DNA from: JAQUGA01 sp964521105
GTDB taxonomy: Bacteria > Bacteroidota > Bacteroidia > Bacteroidales > WCHB1-69
Direction: 5' to 3'
Length of the DNA: 22,731 bases
NCBI GenBank assembly: GCA_964521105.1
Contig: CAZFPO010000039.1
Span: 1-22,731 of the forward strand
The notes under the pieces: generated by a model
Told to the model about the DNA's origin: nothing
Seen by the model: only the letters and a program-made list of their open reading frames with translations
The model's database searches: none
Part shown: positions 15,359-22,731 of the stretch, in pieces
How positions within the stretch are numbered: position 1 is the first letter of the stretch
Layout of the letters: every line of letters begins with the position of its first letter
Translations under genes and position numbers: made by a program

Positions 15359-16423
15359 ATGAATTTCTGTAGTATTAAAACAAAAAAATCATTCCTAATT
15401 TTTTTCATATTCACTTTCTTAATTCTCGTGATGTCATCAAGGGTTTTTTCACAAGAAAAACTCACTGCATTTAAGGGTAAAGTACCCGGTGGATATAATT
15501 TTTGGCTTCACCAACCAGATATACGAAAAGACACCTTAAATAAACCCATTCCATTAATTTTATTTTTACATGGAAAAAGCTTATCCGGCTCCAATATGGA
15601 AAATGTTAAGCGTTATGGGGTATTAAAAGAAGTTATTAAAAAACGAGATATACCAGCCATAGTGTTAGCACCGCAATGCCCACGTGGTCAGTCGTGGGAG
15701 CCCGAAAAAATAATGAAAGTAGTTGACTATGTTCAAAAAAATTATAATACCGACACCAATCGTTTTTATGTAGTTGGAATGAGCATGGGTGGTTATGGTG
15801 TTTTACGATTTGCAGGAGCTTATCCCGAACGAATTGCAGCAGCTGTGGCACTTTGTGGCGGTGGTTTTGAAAAAGATGGCTGTAAATTATCTACAATTCC
15901 TTTGTGGATAATGCACGGAACAAGCGATAGAGCGGTTCCATTTTCAGAATCGGAGAAGATTGTAAAATCGATTCAAAAATGCAATAATGGATTAAATTTA
16001 AAATACGACTTGCTCGATAACGTGGGACATGGCGAATTAGCTCGATTTTTTTCGATGGATGAACTCTACGATTGGTTATTTATGCACACAAGATCAAATC
16101 CATTAGTTACCCTCACCGATACCATTAGTGTGGATCATGATTTGTTTTTAAGCCGAAATAAACGTCATATAAAAAATGAAGTAAAACATAAAACAACAAA
16201 TAATTTGATTGAAATTGACAGTTCAATTGTAGAGCTCAAAACTCAAGAAAATAAAATTCAAAAAAACAACTCCAATAATTCAAAAACATATCGAGTTAAA
16301 AAAGGCGACAATCTGTCAAAAATTGCAAAACAAAATCACACAACTACTTCAAAACTTTGCAAATTAAATCATTTATCCGAAAACTCTATATTAAAAATTG
16401 GGCAAAAAATTATTATTAAGTAA
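15359..16423 (+). CDS. secreted alpha/beta hydrolase (esterase-like) with C-terminal LysM domain
   Basis: 354 residues. An N-terminal hydrophobic leader ending near VFSQ is a likely signal peptide. The body is an esterase/PHB-depolymerase-like alpha/beta hydrolase: oxyanion segment LHGKS (70-74), nucleophile elbow GMSMGG with Ser142, Asp190 in HGTSDRAVP and His224 in NVGHGEL form a complete triad. Residues about 245-308 are a polar linker rich in Asn and Lys. The last 45 residues (YRVKKGDNLSKIAKQNHTT...LKIGQKIII) are one LysM domain, which binds peptidoglycan or chitin-type GlcNAc polymers. I infer an exported esterase or carbohydrate-deacylating enzyme kept near the cell wall; the substrate is unknown. 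The gene is monocistronic and converges on ispE. Confidence 0.85.
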   Translation: MNFCSIKTKKSFLIFFIFTFLILVMSSRVFSQEKLTAFKGKVPGGYNFWLHQPDIRKDTLNKPIPLILFLHGKSLSGSNMENVKRYGVLKEVIKKRDIPAIVLAPQCPRGQSWEPEKIMKVVDYVQKNYNTDTNRFYVVGMSMGGYGVLRFAGAYPERIAAAVALCGGGFEKDGCKLSTIPLWIMHGTSDRAVPFSESEKIVKSIQKCNNGLNLKYDLLDNVGHGELARFFSMDELYDWLFMHTRSNPLVTLTDTISVDHDLFLSRNKRHIKNEVKHKTTNNLIEIDSSIVELKTQENKIQKNNSNNSKTYRVKKGDNLSKIAKQNHTTTSKLCKLNHLSENSILKIGQKIIIK

Positions 16424-16484
16424 ATATAATACATTGATTTTATACTAAACTTTATTTATTAATTAGTTAAAAAATCATTACTAA

Positions 16485-16513
16485 AGCTACCAAAGGTAGC
16501 TAAAACTTTTTTT
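16485..16513. terminator. possible terminator between convergent genes
   Basis: agctacc-aaa-ggtagct (16485-16501) is a perfect 7-bp stem, followed after aaaac by a T7 run (16507-16513). It lies 62 nt after the hydrolase stop and is the best terminator candidate in the 183-bp convergent spacer; the gap between stem and T-run lowers confidence. Nothing else in the spacer is recognisable. Confidence 0.5.
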
Positions 16514-16606
16514 AGTAGTTAAGACTTTCATCAGCGTCTAATACTCCTCATTTCACTTTGTTCCATTCAAAATGAAATTCATACTTTATTTTTTGAAGAA
16601 AATAAA

Positions 16607-17422
16607 TTAGGATAATTTTCCTGAGAACACTAAATAATTTTTATCCCATTCAATGTTGGGTTCTTGTTGAAAAATTCCGAAAACGGCAGAACCGCTACCC
16701 GACATTTGAGCATACAATGCACCTTTTTGATATAATTTATCCTTAATTTTTTCAATTTCTGGAAATTTTTTAAAAACAGAAATTTCAAAGTCGTTAATAA
16801 TGAAATTTTGCCACTCAATAATTGGTTTACAAATAGCATCAATTAACTTTACTTCATTGGTTTTCGGAGTAACTTTTGAATATGCATCCGCAGTTGATAC
16901 ATGACAGGTTGGCTTTACAATGGTTAAATAATAATTCTGTAAATTAACATCAATTGGTTCGAGAACGTCCCCTTTTTGAGTGCCAATAGAAGGTTTTGCT
17001 GAAATAAAAAAAGCACAATCACTTCCTAATGAACTAGCTAAAACTATTTTATCGGAAAAGGAAATTTTCAAATTAAATAAATTATCAATTAAATTTATGA
17101 TGTTTGCAACATTCGCCGAACCTCCACCTAAACCCGCTCCCATGGGAACAGTTTTGTGTAAATACAACTCTATATTTGGGAATTGGTAATTTTGTCGAAG
17201 TAAATTAATTGTTTTAAAACACAAATTTTCACCTAATTCAACAGATATAGAAATTCCAGAAAAATGATAATAATCTTGATTTGTATTTGAAGGAATAATC
17301 TCGATGATATCGTTTAAAAAGTTAACCGGATAAAATATCGTTTCAAGATTATGAAACCCATCTTTGCGTTTATTAATAATATTTAACCCAATATTGATTT
17401 TACAGGGTGAAAAAGTTAACAT
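16607..17422 (-). CDS. ispE: 4-diphosphocytidyl-2-C-methyl-D-erythritol kinase
   Basis: GHMP-family kinase of the MEP isoprenoid pathway; phosphorylates CDP-methylerythritol with ATP in the cytosol, towards IPP and DMAPP. The 271 residues match the usual Bacteroidota length. Motifs: CKINIGL with Lys8, the ATP-binding glycine loop PMGAGLGGGSAN (93-104), GSDCAFF with the catalytic Asp135, and the third GHMP motif SGSGSAVFGIF (241-251). ATG 17422 gives the family N-terminus directly. It is divergent from the GH3-family gene with 62 bp between starts, and convergent with the hydrolase gene. Confidence 0.96.
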   Translation of the reverse strand: MLTFSPCKINIGLNIINKRKDGFHNLETIFYPVNFLNDIIEIIPSNTNQDYYHFSGISISVELGENLCFKTINLLRQNYQFPNIELYLHKTVPMGAGLGGGSANVANIINLIDNLFNLKISFSDKIVLASSLGSDCAFFISAKPSIGTQKGDVLEPIDVNLQNYYLTIVKPTCHVSTADAYSKVTPKTNEVKLIDAICKPIIEWQNFIINDFEISVFKKFPEIEKIKDKLYQKGALYAQMSGSGSAVFGIFQQEPNIEWDKNYLVFSGKLS

Positions 17423-17431
17423 AATTATTGC

Positions 17432-17466
17432 TATATTTGATAACTAAATAAACTGTTTCAAAAATA
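17432..17466. promoter_or_regulatory. divergent promoter elements, ispE / GH3-family gene
   Basis: In the 62-bp divergent gap, TATATTTG (17432-17439, plus strand) fits the -7 consensus for the GH3-family gene, and caaaaata (17459-17466), read on the minus strand as TATTTTTG, fits it for ispE. The -33 elements are weak on both sides: the minus-strand TTG lies only 15 nt upstream, and none is clear on the plus strand. The two promoters would face each other and overlap. Confidence 0.4.
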
Positions 17467-17484
17467 CAGATAAAAAGGATACAA

Positions 17485-19002
17485 ATGTCGTTACTTAATT
17501 TTATAGTAAAAAAGAATTTAGCTACCTATTTTGGTCAAATAGGTAAAATAAAGCGGCGTAGTATTCAACTTCAAAAATCAACATTCAAAAATTTAATTTC
17601 AACTTCATCAAATACCGAATGGGGTAAGAAATTCAATTACAGATTGATAAAGGATTATGAAGAATTTAGCAAAAATGTTCCTATATCAAATTATGAAGAT
17701 TTAAAGCCCTTTATCGACCGAATGATAAAAGGCGAAAAAGACATTTTGTGGCCCAATGAAATAAAATGGTTTTCCAAATCGTCGGGCACTACCAGCGAGC
17801 GAAGCAAATTTATTCCAATAAGCGAAAACTCCTTACATCAATGCCATTTGCGGAGTAGTTTATATGTAATAGCTCAGTATTCCAAGTTGTTTCCCAAAAC
17901 TCAAATGTTTGGAGGGAAAGCACTAATTTTAGGAGGAAGTTTAAGACAATCGGACATTAACACCGATGCAATTACAGGAGATTTGTCGGCAATATTAATA
18001 AAAAACACGCCCATTTGGGCAGAAATTTTAAGAACCCCCAAAAAATCAATTGCTTTAATGAGTAATTGGGAAGAAAAAATTGAACGAATTGCTGATTATA
18101 CAATGAATCAAAACATTACAAGCATTTCGGGAGTTCCGTCATGGATGCTTTTGGTGCTTAAGCGAGTTCTAGAGAAAAAAGGAGCACATGACATAAAACA
18201 AGTTTGGCCCAACCTTGAACTTTTTATGCATGGAGGTGTGAATTTTTCGCCATATTCGGATCAATACAACGAAATTATTAAACCTAATTCAATTTTTTAT
18301 TTAGAAACATATAATGCTTCGGAAGGTTTTTTTGCATTTCAAGACCGAAAAGAATCAAAGGAAATGCTTTTATTAACCAATGTTGGGATTTTTTATGAAT
18401 TTATTCCCTTTGATGAGCTTAATAATCCACATCCAATAGCTATTCCACTTGAAGAAGTAAATTTAAATACAAATTACGCCATTGTAATTTCTACCAATGC
18501 TGGATTATGGCGATATATTATTGGCGACACGGTTCAGTTTACTTGTTTGTATCCTTATCGCATTCGCATAACCGGACGTACAAGTCAGTTTATAAATGCA
18601 TTTGGTGAAGAAATAATTATCGAAAATGCCGAAAAAGCTATTTCCGAAGCCTGTAGAATTACCAATGCAAAAGTTACCGAATATACTGCCGGACCTGTTT
18701 ACCTTTCAAATAACTCTAAAGCCGCACACGAATGGCTGATAGAGTTTGAAACCTTACCTCATAATGTTGAAATTTTTAATGAAATTTTGGATAAAACATT
18801 AAAAGCCATCAACTCCGACTATGACGCAAAAAGATATAAGGATTTACTACTTCAAAAACCAATAATTCACATCATGCCAAATGGCGCATTTTTTAATTGG
18901 TTAAGGGAAAAAGGGAAATTAGGAGGACAAAATAAAGTTCCTCGATTATCAAATAACAGAAAAATTATTGAAGAAATATTGAAATTTAATGAAAATATCT
19001 AA
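17485..19002 (+). CDS. GH3-family adenylate-forming enzyme
   Basis: 505 residues of the GH3 (auxin-responsive promoter) family of the ANL acyl-adenylating superfamily. Plant members conjugate amino acids to jasmonate or auxin through an acyl-AMP; the bacterial substrate is unknown to me. ATP-binding motif 1 is SSGTTSERSKFIPI (99-112). The second is YNASEG (276-281), followed by WRYIIGDTV with Asp348 (342-350), and GRTSQFINAFGEE (364-376) lies at the domain hinge. The opening block with TEWGKKFNY is the family's usual N-terminus. No carrier-protein domain or signal peptide is present, so it acts in the cytosol. Its end overlaps the next gene by 14 bp. Confidence 0.93.
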   Translation: MSLLNFIVKKNLATYFGQIGKIKRRSIQLQKSTFKNLISTSSNTEWGKKFNYRLIKDYEEFSKNVPISNYEDLKPFIDRMIKGEKDILWPNEIKWFSKSSGTTSERSKFIPISENSLHQCHLRSSLYVIAQYSKLFPKTQMFGGKALILGGSLRQSDINTDAITGDLSAILIKNTPIWAEILRTPKKSIALMSNWEEKIERIADYTMNQNITSISGVPSWMLLVLKRVLEKKGAHDIKQVWPNLELFMHGGVNFSPYSDQYNEIIKPNSIFYLETYNASEGFFAFQDRKESKEMLLLTNVGIFYEFIPFDELNNPHPIAIPLEEVNLNTNYAIVISTNAGLWRYIIGDTVQFTCLYPYRIRITGRTSQFINAFGEEIIIENAEKAISEACRITNAKVTEYTAGPVYLSNNSKAAHEWLIEFETLPHNVEIFNEILDKTLKAINSDYDAKRYKDLLLQKPIIHIMPNGAFFNWLREKGKLGGQNKVPRLSNNRKIIEEILKFNENI

Positions 19003-19798
19003 AATTTTATTCACATCTTTTTTTCTATTTAATTTGACTTTTTTATTTAGTCAAATCGATTTAAAATTAATTTGCACCACATCTACTAGCGCTTATCAAG
19101 TAAAACTCGATGTATTAAACAATATTTATCTTATAGAAGCAAAAGGCATTTCTAAACAAAATCTTTGTGATAATCCAACTCATAATTATCATTTTATTTC
19201 AAATAATGCGGATGTAATTGCAAATATATCAAGCCCTTTTAAAATATTTATTTATTTTTCAAGTAATAATACTATTGAATTTTTAAACAATCAATTATCG
19301 CCGATAGGTAATACCCTTAAAATTTCGGATTACACTCATGAATTAATCACTTTAGCATGCCCGTCATACGATAACGGAATTTGGGTTTATAATTCTTCTC
19401 AAAACATTTTAATCAGATACAATTCAACTTTTACAAAAACTCATCAAAGTAATCCAATTACTGAACTGTATAATAGGAATCAAAATCCAACAGAGCTTTT
19501 TGAAAAAAATGAACAGCTTTATTTAGGTTTACCCAATTATGGAGTTTTAATTTTTGACAAATACGGAACTTATCAAAAAACAATACCAATAAATTATCAA
19601 AAACAATTTAACATTATCGGTACAAAGTACTATTATTTATTTGAAAATAAGTTAATGGCTTATGATACCAAAACTTTTGAAGAGGCGATAATTTTAAAAG
19701 AGGAGTCGGATATTATAAATTTTGACATTAACACGAATTACATAGCAATAATAACACAACAAGGCATATTCAAACTATACCAAATTCCCTTACTTTAA
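18989..19798 (+). CDS. secreted protein of unknown function, beta-propeller-like
   Basis: 269 residues with a signal peptide (MKISKILFTSFFLFNLTFLFSQ; no lipobox). The mature part consists of short strands and turns with the rhythm of a small beta-propeller: phrases such as LDVLNNIYLIEAKGI, LACPSYDNGIWVYNSSQNILIRYN, LYLGLPNYGVLIFDKYGTY and NKLMAYDTKTF each look like one blade. I recall proteins like this in many Bacteroidota, where they are annotated only as hypothetical. The start ATG lies inside the end of the GH3-family gene (14-bp overlap, other frame), so translation is probably coupled. It would act outside the cytoplasm; function is unknown. Confidence 0.85.
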   Translation: MKISKILFTSFFLFNLTFLFSQIDLKLICTTSTSAYQVKLDVLNNIYLIEAKGISKQNLCDNPTHNYHFISNNADVIANISSPFKIFIYFSSNNTIEFLNNQLSPIGNTLKISDYTHELITLACPSYDNGIWVYNSSQNILIRYNSTFTKTHQSNPITELYNRNQNPTELFEKNEQLYLGLPNYGVLIFDKYGTYQKTIPINYQKQFNIIGTKYYYLFENKLMAYDTKTFEEAIILKEESDIINFDINTNYIAIITQQGIFKLYQIPLL

Positions 19799-19808
19799 TT
19801 TAAAATTA

Positions 19809-20543
19809 ATGAACTCCAAAAAAATATTTGATAATTTTCCTAAATCACGTCCTCCACTTCCTGAAAAAATAAAGTTGATTTACGAAACTCAGTACAAAAA
19901 AAATAGAGAGGGTAAAAGTACAGCATCATCAGCGTCACAAAAGATGGAAAAATGGATGCACAAAAAAACTGCTATGGATGTTGTTTCAAACCATACAAGA
20001 TGCACTTTAGAAGTAGGGGCAGGAACATTAAATCACTTAAATTATGAACATTCGGAAAAATACGATATTATTGAACCGTTTGTAAATTTATTTAGAAATT
20101 CGGAAAATTTAAAATTTTTACGGAATATTTATTTGGATATTAACGAAATTGAAATTCAGCCAACATACGACAGGATAATTAGTATTGCAACCTTTGAACA
20201 CATTACAAATTTACCCGAAGTTGTTGCAAAACTTGCTTTGTTATTAAATGAAAAAGGTCAACTAAGGGTTTCAATTCCAAACGAAGGAAGTTTAATTTGG
20301 AAAATGGGTTGGAAATTAACAACTGGCATAGAGTTTAGATTTAAATACAAAGCAAACTACGGTGATTTAATGAAGCATGAACACGTAAACAATGCAAAGG
20401 AAATTGAAGATATATTATACTATTTTTTTGATAAAATAGACAAAGACTATTCAGGATTAAGCTCATCGCTTTCGTTTTATAAATTTTACAAATGCTTAAA
20501 TCCAAGAATTGAACGTTGCAAAAATTACCTATCGACCCTTTGA
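19809..20543 (+). CDS. class I SAM-dependent methyltransferase
   Basis: 244 residues. The Rossmann-type methyltransferase core has SAM motif I LEVGAGTLNH (67-76), the acidic strand end DIIEPF (86-91), motif YDRIISIATFEHITNLP (120-136) and motif III LRVSIPNEG (152-160), as in Methyltransf_11/12 proteins. The N-terminal 60 residues are basic and specific to a subgroup; KYKANYGDLMKHEHVNNAKEI after the core is typical of methyltransferases in glycan or lipid clusters. The substrate cannot be told from sequence. It starts 10 bp after the previous gene and its last 19 bp overlap the end of the opposite-strand glycosyltransferase gene. Confidence 0.85.
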   Translation: MNSKKIFDNFPKSRPPLPEKIKLIYETQYKKNREGKSTASSASQKMEKWMHKKTAMDVVSNHTRCTLEVGAGTLNHLNYEHSEKYDIIEPFVNLFRNSENLKFLRNIYLDINEIEIQPTYDRIISIATFEHITNLPEVVAKLALLLNEKGQLRVSIPNEGSLIWKMGWKLTTGIEFRFKYKANYGDLMKHEHVNNAKEIEDILYYFFDKIDKDYSGLSSSLSFYKFYKCLNPRIERCKNYLSTL

Positions 20544-21913
20544 ATATTTTCTGGTAAATTTTTCCAAGCACTTTCGTAGTCGGGGGAAATAAATAACGTA
20601 TCTAAACCATCTACCGGCTTCATTTTTCCATAATTAGCCCAATAAGCTTCTTTCGACATCGAATCCCAATGAATTGAAGTGGAACGGTATTGCCGAGTTT
20701 GAAAAAGATTTAACCAAATAAAAAATAAAAAAATCACGCTAAAAGCAATTTGAATAATTTTCTGTTGATTAATTATAAATTGAATTAGAACACAAATTGC
20801 AAATATCATTAAGGGATACGAATCGATAAAAGCACGTTGACCAAAACCGCCACCATACCACCAAATTGGCCACGACAAAATAACATAAGTATTTACAATT
20901 AAAAAAATAAATGTTGGATAAAACCAATCGGCAGCGTATTTTTTAAGCAATGGAATTGACAAAACCGTTAATAACATCAACGGAGTGTATAAAAACCAAC
21001 CCTTTCGATAGCTAAAAAGCCCATCTATTAAATGAGGATTTGAAAAATAAAACCGAGCTTCGGCAGGATAAGAGTAGTGAATAAAATTACCCGAAACATA
21101 ATACCAAAAAGCTATTTGTGGTAACCAAGGAATAAGCATAGCAAACACTAAAACAAACAATAATTTCCAATATTTTTTATAAACCAAAAGTCGATTTTTT
21201 ATATCGTTCGTGCTTTTAACACCAAACAAAATTGGAATAATAGCAAAAAGGATATTCGAAGGTCGAATTAAAACTATTAACCCAAAAAACAATCCTAAGG
21301 CAAACGATATTTTAATCGTAGGATTTGCGTACCATTTAACGCTGTAATATAAAAATATTGAAAGCATAAAAAAAGAGTACACATGCGACATTGCATTTTC
21401 AAAAACACTATAATAAAATAAATTAGAGGCAAATACAATTAAAAACAAGCCTATTGCAGTAATTTTATCTGAAAAGTACAGGAGTAAGAGTTTCCTCAGA
21501 AAAACTAGTCCTATAAAAAGATAAAAAACACCCGACAGTAAAATTGCTAATCGATATGTCCATGAATAACCATCAGCATCTTCATTTAAAATAATTGCAA
21601 ACAAATGCCCTATAAAAAAAAATGGAGTATAAAAATAAGCAACCCCCATTGTGGTTCTGATGTTATTGTGTCCGTTTTCGTTAATTTCTAAATAGATTTT
21701 GTTGCCATATTTTTCAGGATTTGATTGAGCAAAACGAAAATCGGGGTCGTGATGAATAAATAAAGCAGGTAAATAGGAATAATAGTAAGTAGCATCGCTG
21801 TGAATAACCTTCTTATCGTCATTCCAATCGGCAGCCCAAAATACAGTAAAAAGCGAAAAAATCAGTGAAAACCAAACGACATATAATGATATATTTTTCT
21901 TGAAAAATTTCAT
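20525..21913 (-). CDS. GT39-like polytopic membrane glycosyltransferase
   Basis: 462-residue integral membrane protein with about ten hydrophobic helices, resembling the GT-C (GT39/ArnT-like) glycosyltransferases that use polyprenyl-phosphate sugars outside the membrane. After the first helix comes a loop with acidic residues (WAADWNDDKKVIHSDATYYYSYLPALF), where GT-C enzymes have their catalytic Asp; the exact residue is not certain. Later features are FENAMSHVYSFF, LIRPSNI and a WPIWWYGGGFGQRAFIDSYPL loop typical of this Bacteroidota group. The C-terminal 50 residues are soluble. It lies 6 bp downstream of the GT2 gene, so both are one operon. The acceptor (lipid, glycan or protein) is unknown. 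Confidence 0.85.
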   Translation of the reverse strand: MKFFKKNISLYVVWFSLIFSLFTVFWAADWNDDKKVIHSDATYYYSYLPALFIHHDPDFRFAQSNPEKYGNKIYLEINENGHNNIRTTMGVAYFYTPFFFIGHLFAIILNEDADGYSWTYRLAILLSGVFYLFIGLVFLRKLLLLYFSDKITAIGLFLIVFASNLFYYSVFENAMSHVYSFFMLSIFLYYSVKWYANPTIKISFALGLFFGLIVLIRPSNILFAIIPILFGVKSTNDIKNRLLVYKKYWKLLFVLVFAMLIPWLPQIAFWYYVSGNFIHYSYPAEARFYFSNPHLIDGLFSYRKGWFLYTPLMLLTVLSIPLLKKYAADWFYPTFIFLIVNTYVILSWPIWWYGGGFGQRAFIDSYPLMIFAICVLIQFIINQQKIIQIAFSVIFLFFIWLNLFQTRQYRSTSIHWDSMSKEAYWANYGKMKPVDGLDTLFISPDYESAWKNLPENIQRVDR

Positions 21914-21919
21914 CCTAAG

Positions 21920-22630
21920 TTATTTAGCTCGAAATAGACCATACTTGATAAGTGTCCATAAAATTTTAAAGCCATCGGTATTTTTAAGTTTTTTACCACC
22001 ACCATTGTTACGAGGGAAGTAATTAACAGGCACTTCCGCCACGTTGTTTCGCTTTACACGTAGTGCTTTTATAATCATTTCGGCTTCGAATCCAAAGCGA
22101 TTTTCGTGAAGATTAAGTTTTTCGGCTAAACTTCGTTGAATTAACTTGTATCCACATGCCATGTCGGACAATTTTACATTGATTAAAATGGAGGTTAAAA
22201 AGGTAAAAAATCGATTAGCTAAATACCTTTTATAGGATGAAAGAGGTCGTGAAATCCCCGACATATAACGCGACCCGTTAATAAACTCCACTCCCAACCT
22301 ATTCATCTCAACAATCATACTTGGAATATCTTCTGGAGAAAGTTCTAGGTCGGCGTCTTGAATTAAAAAAACATCTCCTTTAGCATTATTAAAACCCGAA
22401 CGAACGGCTGCACCTTTTCCTAAATTTTTCTGATGTTTGTGAAAACTTAGAGGTAATGAGCACTTATATTTATTTAATATTTCTATGGTATTATCCGTTG
22501 AAGCATCGTCAACAACAATAATTTCTGTTTGATGAACACAACTTGGGAATGTTAGATGATTTATTCTATCTAAAACCTCGATAATAGTATCTTGCTCATT
22601 GTAAACAGGTATAATAATACTCAGGAACAT
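21920..22630 (-). CDS. GT2 glycosyltransferase, dolichyl/polyprenyl-phosphate sugar synthase-like
   Basis: 236-residue family 2 glycosyltransferase like DPM1: transfers a hexose (probably mannose or glucose) from a nucleotide sugar to polyprenyl phosphate on the inner face of the membrane. Motifs: SIIIPVYNEQDTI (4-16), VVDDASTDNT (39-48), QDADLELSPEDIP with the DAD metal site (91-103), NGSRYMSG (118-125) and the MACGYKL motif near 157-163. There are no C-terminal membrane helices, unlike GtrB or ArnC, so it is the short soluble DPM1 type. It directly precedes the GT39-like gene (6-bp gap), which could use its product. Confidence 0.92.
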   Translation of the reverse strand: MFLSIIIPVYNEQDTIIEVLDRINHLTFPSCVHQTEIIVVDDASTDNTIEILNKYKCSLPLSFHKHQKNLGKGAAVRSGFNNAKGDVFLIQDADLELSPEDIPSMIVEMNRLGVEFINGSRYMSGISRPLSSYKRYLANRFFTFLTSILINVKLSDMACGYKLIQRSLAEKLNLHENRFGFEAEMIIKALRVKRNNVAEVPVNYFPRNNGGGKKLKNTDGFKILWTLIKYGLFRAK

Positions 22631-22718
22631 TAATTTTTGCTTATTTAAGAGTTAACGAAATTAGTTTATGAATATTGTAACATAACTGTCCGAACATTTT
22701 ATAAAAAGCAGAAAAGTT

Positions 22719-22726
22719 CAAAAGTA
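22719..22726 (-). promoter_or_regulatory. possible -7 element of the GT2-GT39 operon
   Basis: Read on the minus strand, TACTTTTG fits TAnnTTTG. It would give a leader of roughly 80 nt before the GT2 start. The -33 part lies beyond the end of the window, so it cannot be checked. Confidence 0.3.
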
Positions 22727-22731
22727 CTATA

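Overview
The window comes from an AT-rich member of the phylum Bacteroidota, probably a Bacteroidales/Marinilabiliales-like or related lineage; I cannot place it more finely by eye. The support is a SprE/PorW-type lipoprotein of type IX secretion, an ATP synthase operon without atpD and atpC, several starts preceded by the Bacteroidota -7 element TAnnTTTG, little sign of Shine-Dalgarno sequences, a bacterial GH3-family enzyme, and decayed Rhs and ORF6N genes of kinds common in this phylum.

Layout. Positions 1-2200 are accessory and decaying: a 5'-truncated, frameshifted Rhs/YD-repeat gene and an ORF6N-domain gene split by a one-base frameshift. Positions 2157-2898 are a gene-free, repeat-rich spacer with three to four copies of a palindromic repeat and a separate nested inverted repeat that looks like a non-autonomous element. 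From 2899 on the DNA is core chromosome: ffh (SRP54), folD, a small secreted protein of unknown function, and sprE/porW. Next come a bactofilin and the ATP synthase cluster (atpZ, a four-helix membrane protein, atpB, E, F, H, A, G), closed by a clear terminator. Single genes follow for ferritin and for a secreted alpha/beta hydrolase with a C-terminal LysM domain. ispE lies on the minus strand, divergent from a GH3-family enzyme that overlaps a secreted unknown protein. A methyltransferase then converges on a minus-strand pair made of a GT39-like membrane glycosyltransferase and a DPM1-like GT2 enzyme.

How the genes work together. Eight consecutive reading frames from atpZ to atpG build F0 and the alpha and gamma subunits of F1; beta and epsilon must be encoded elsewhere. 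A perfect 15-bp hairpin sits just after atpE, the gene whose product is needed in the most copies. Bactofilin overlaps atpZ by 8 bp, so a cytoskeletal gene is translationally linked to the ATP synthase genes. The GT2 enzyme probably makes a polyprenyl-phosphate sugar that the neighbouring GT39-like enzyme could use.

I see no tRNA, rRNA, CRISPR array, intact transposase or recognisable defence system, and nothing I would call a previously undescribed multi-gene system. The best leads are the atpE-atpF hairpin, the paired His/Glu exchange in the proton path of AtpB, the intergenic palindromic repeats and the overlapping GH3/unknown gene pair.
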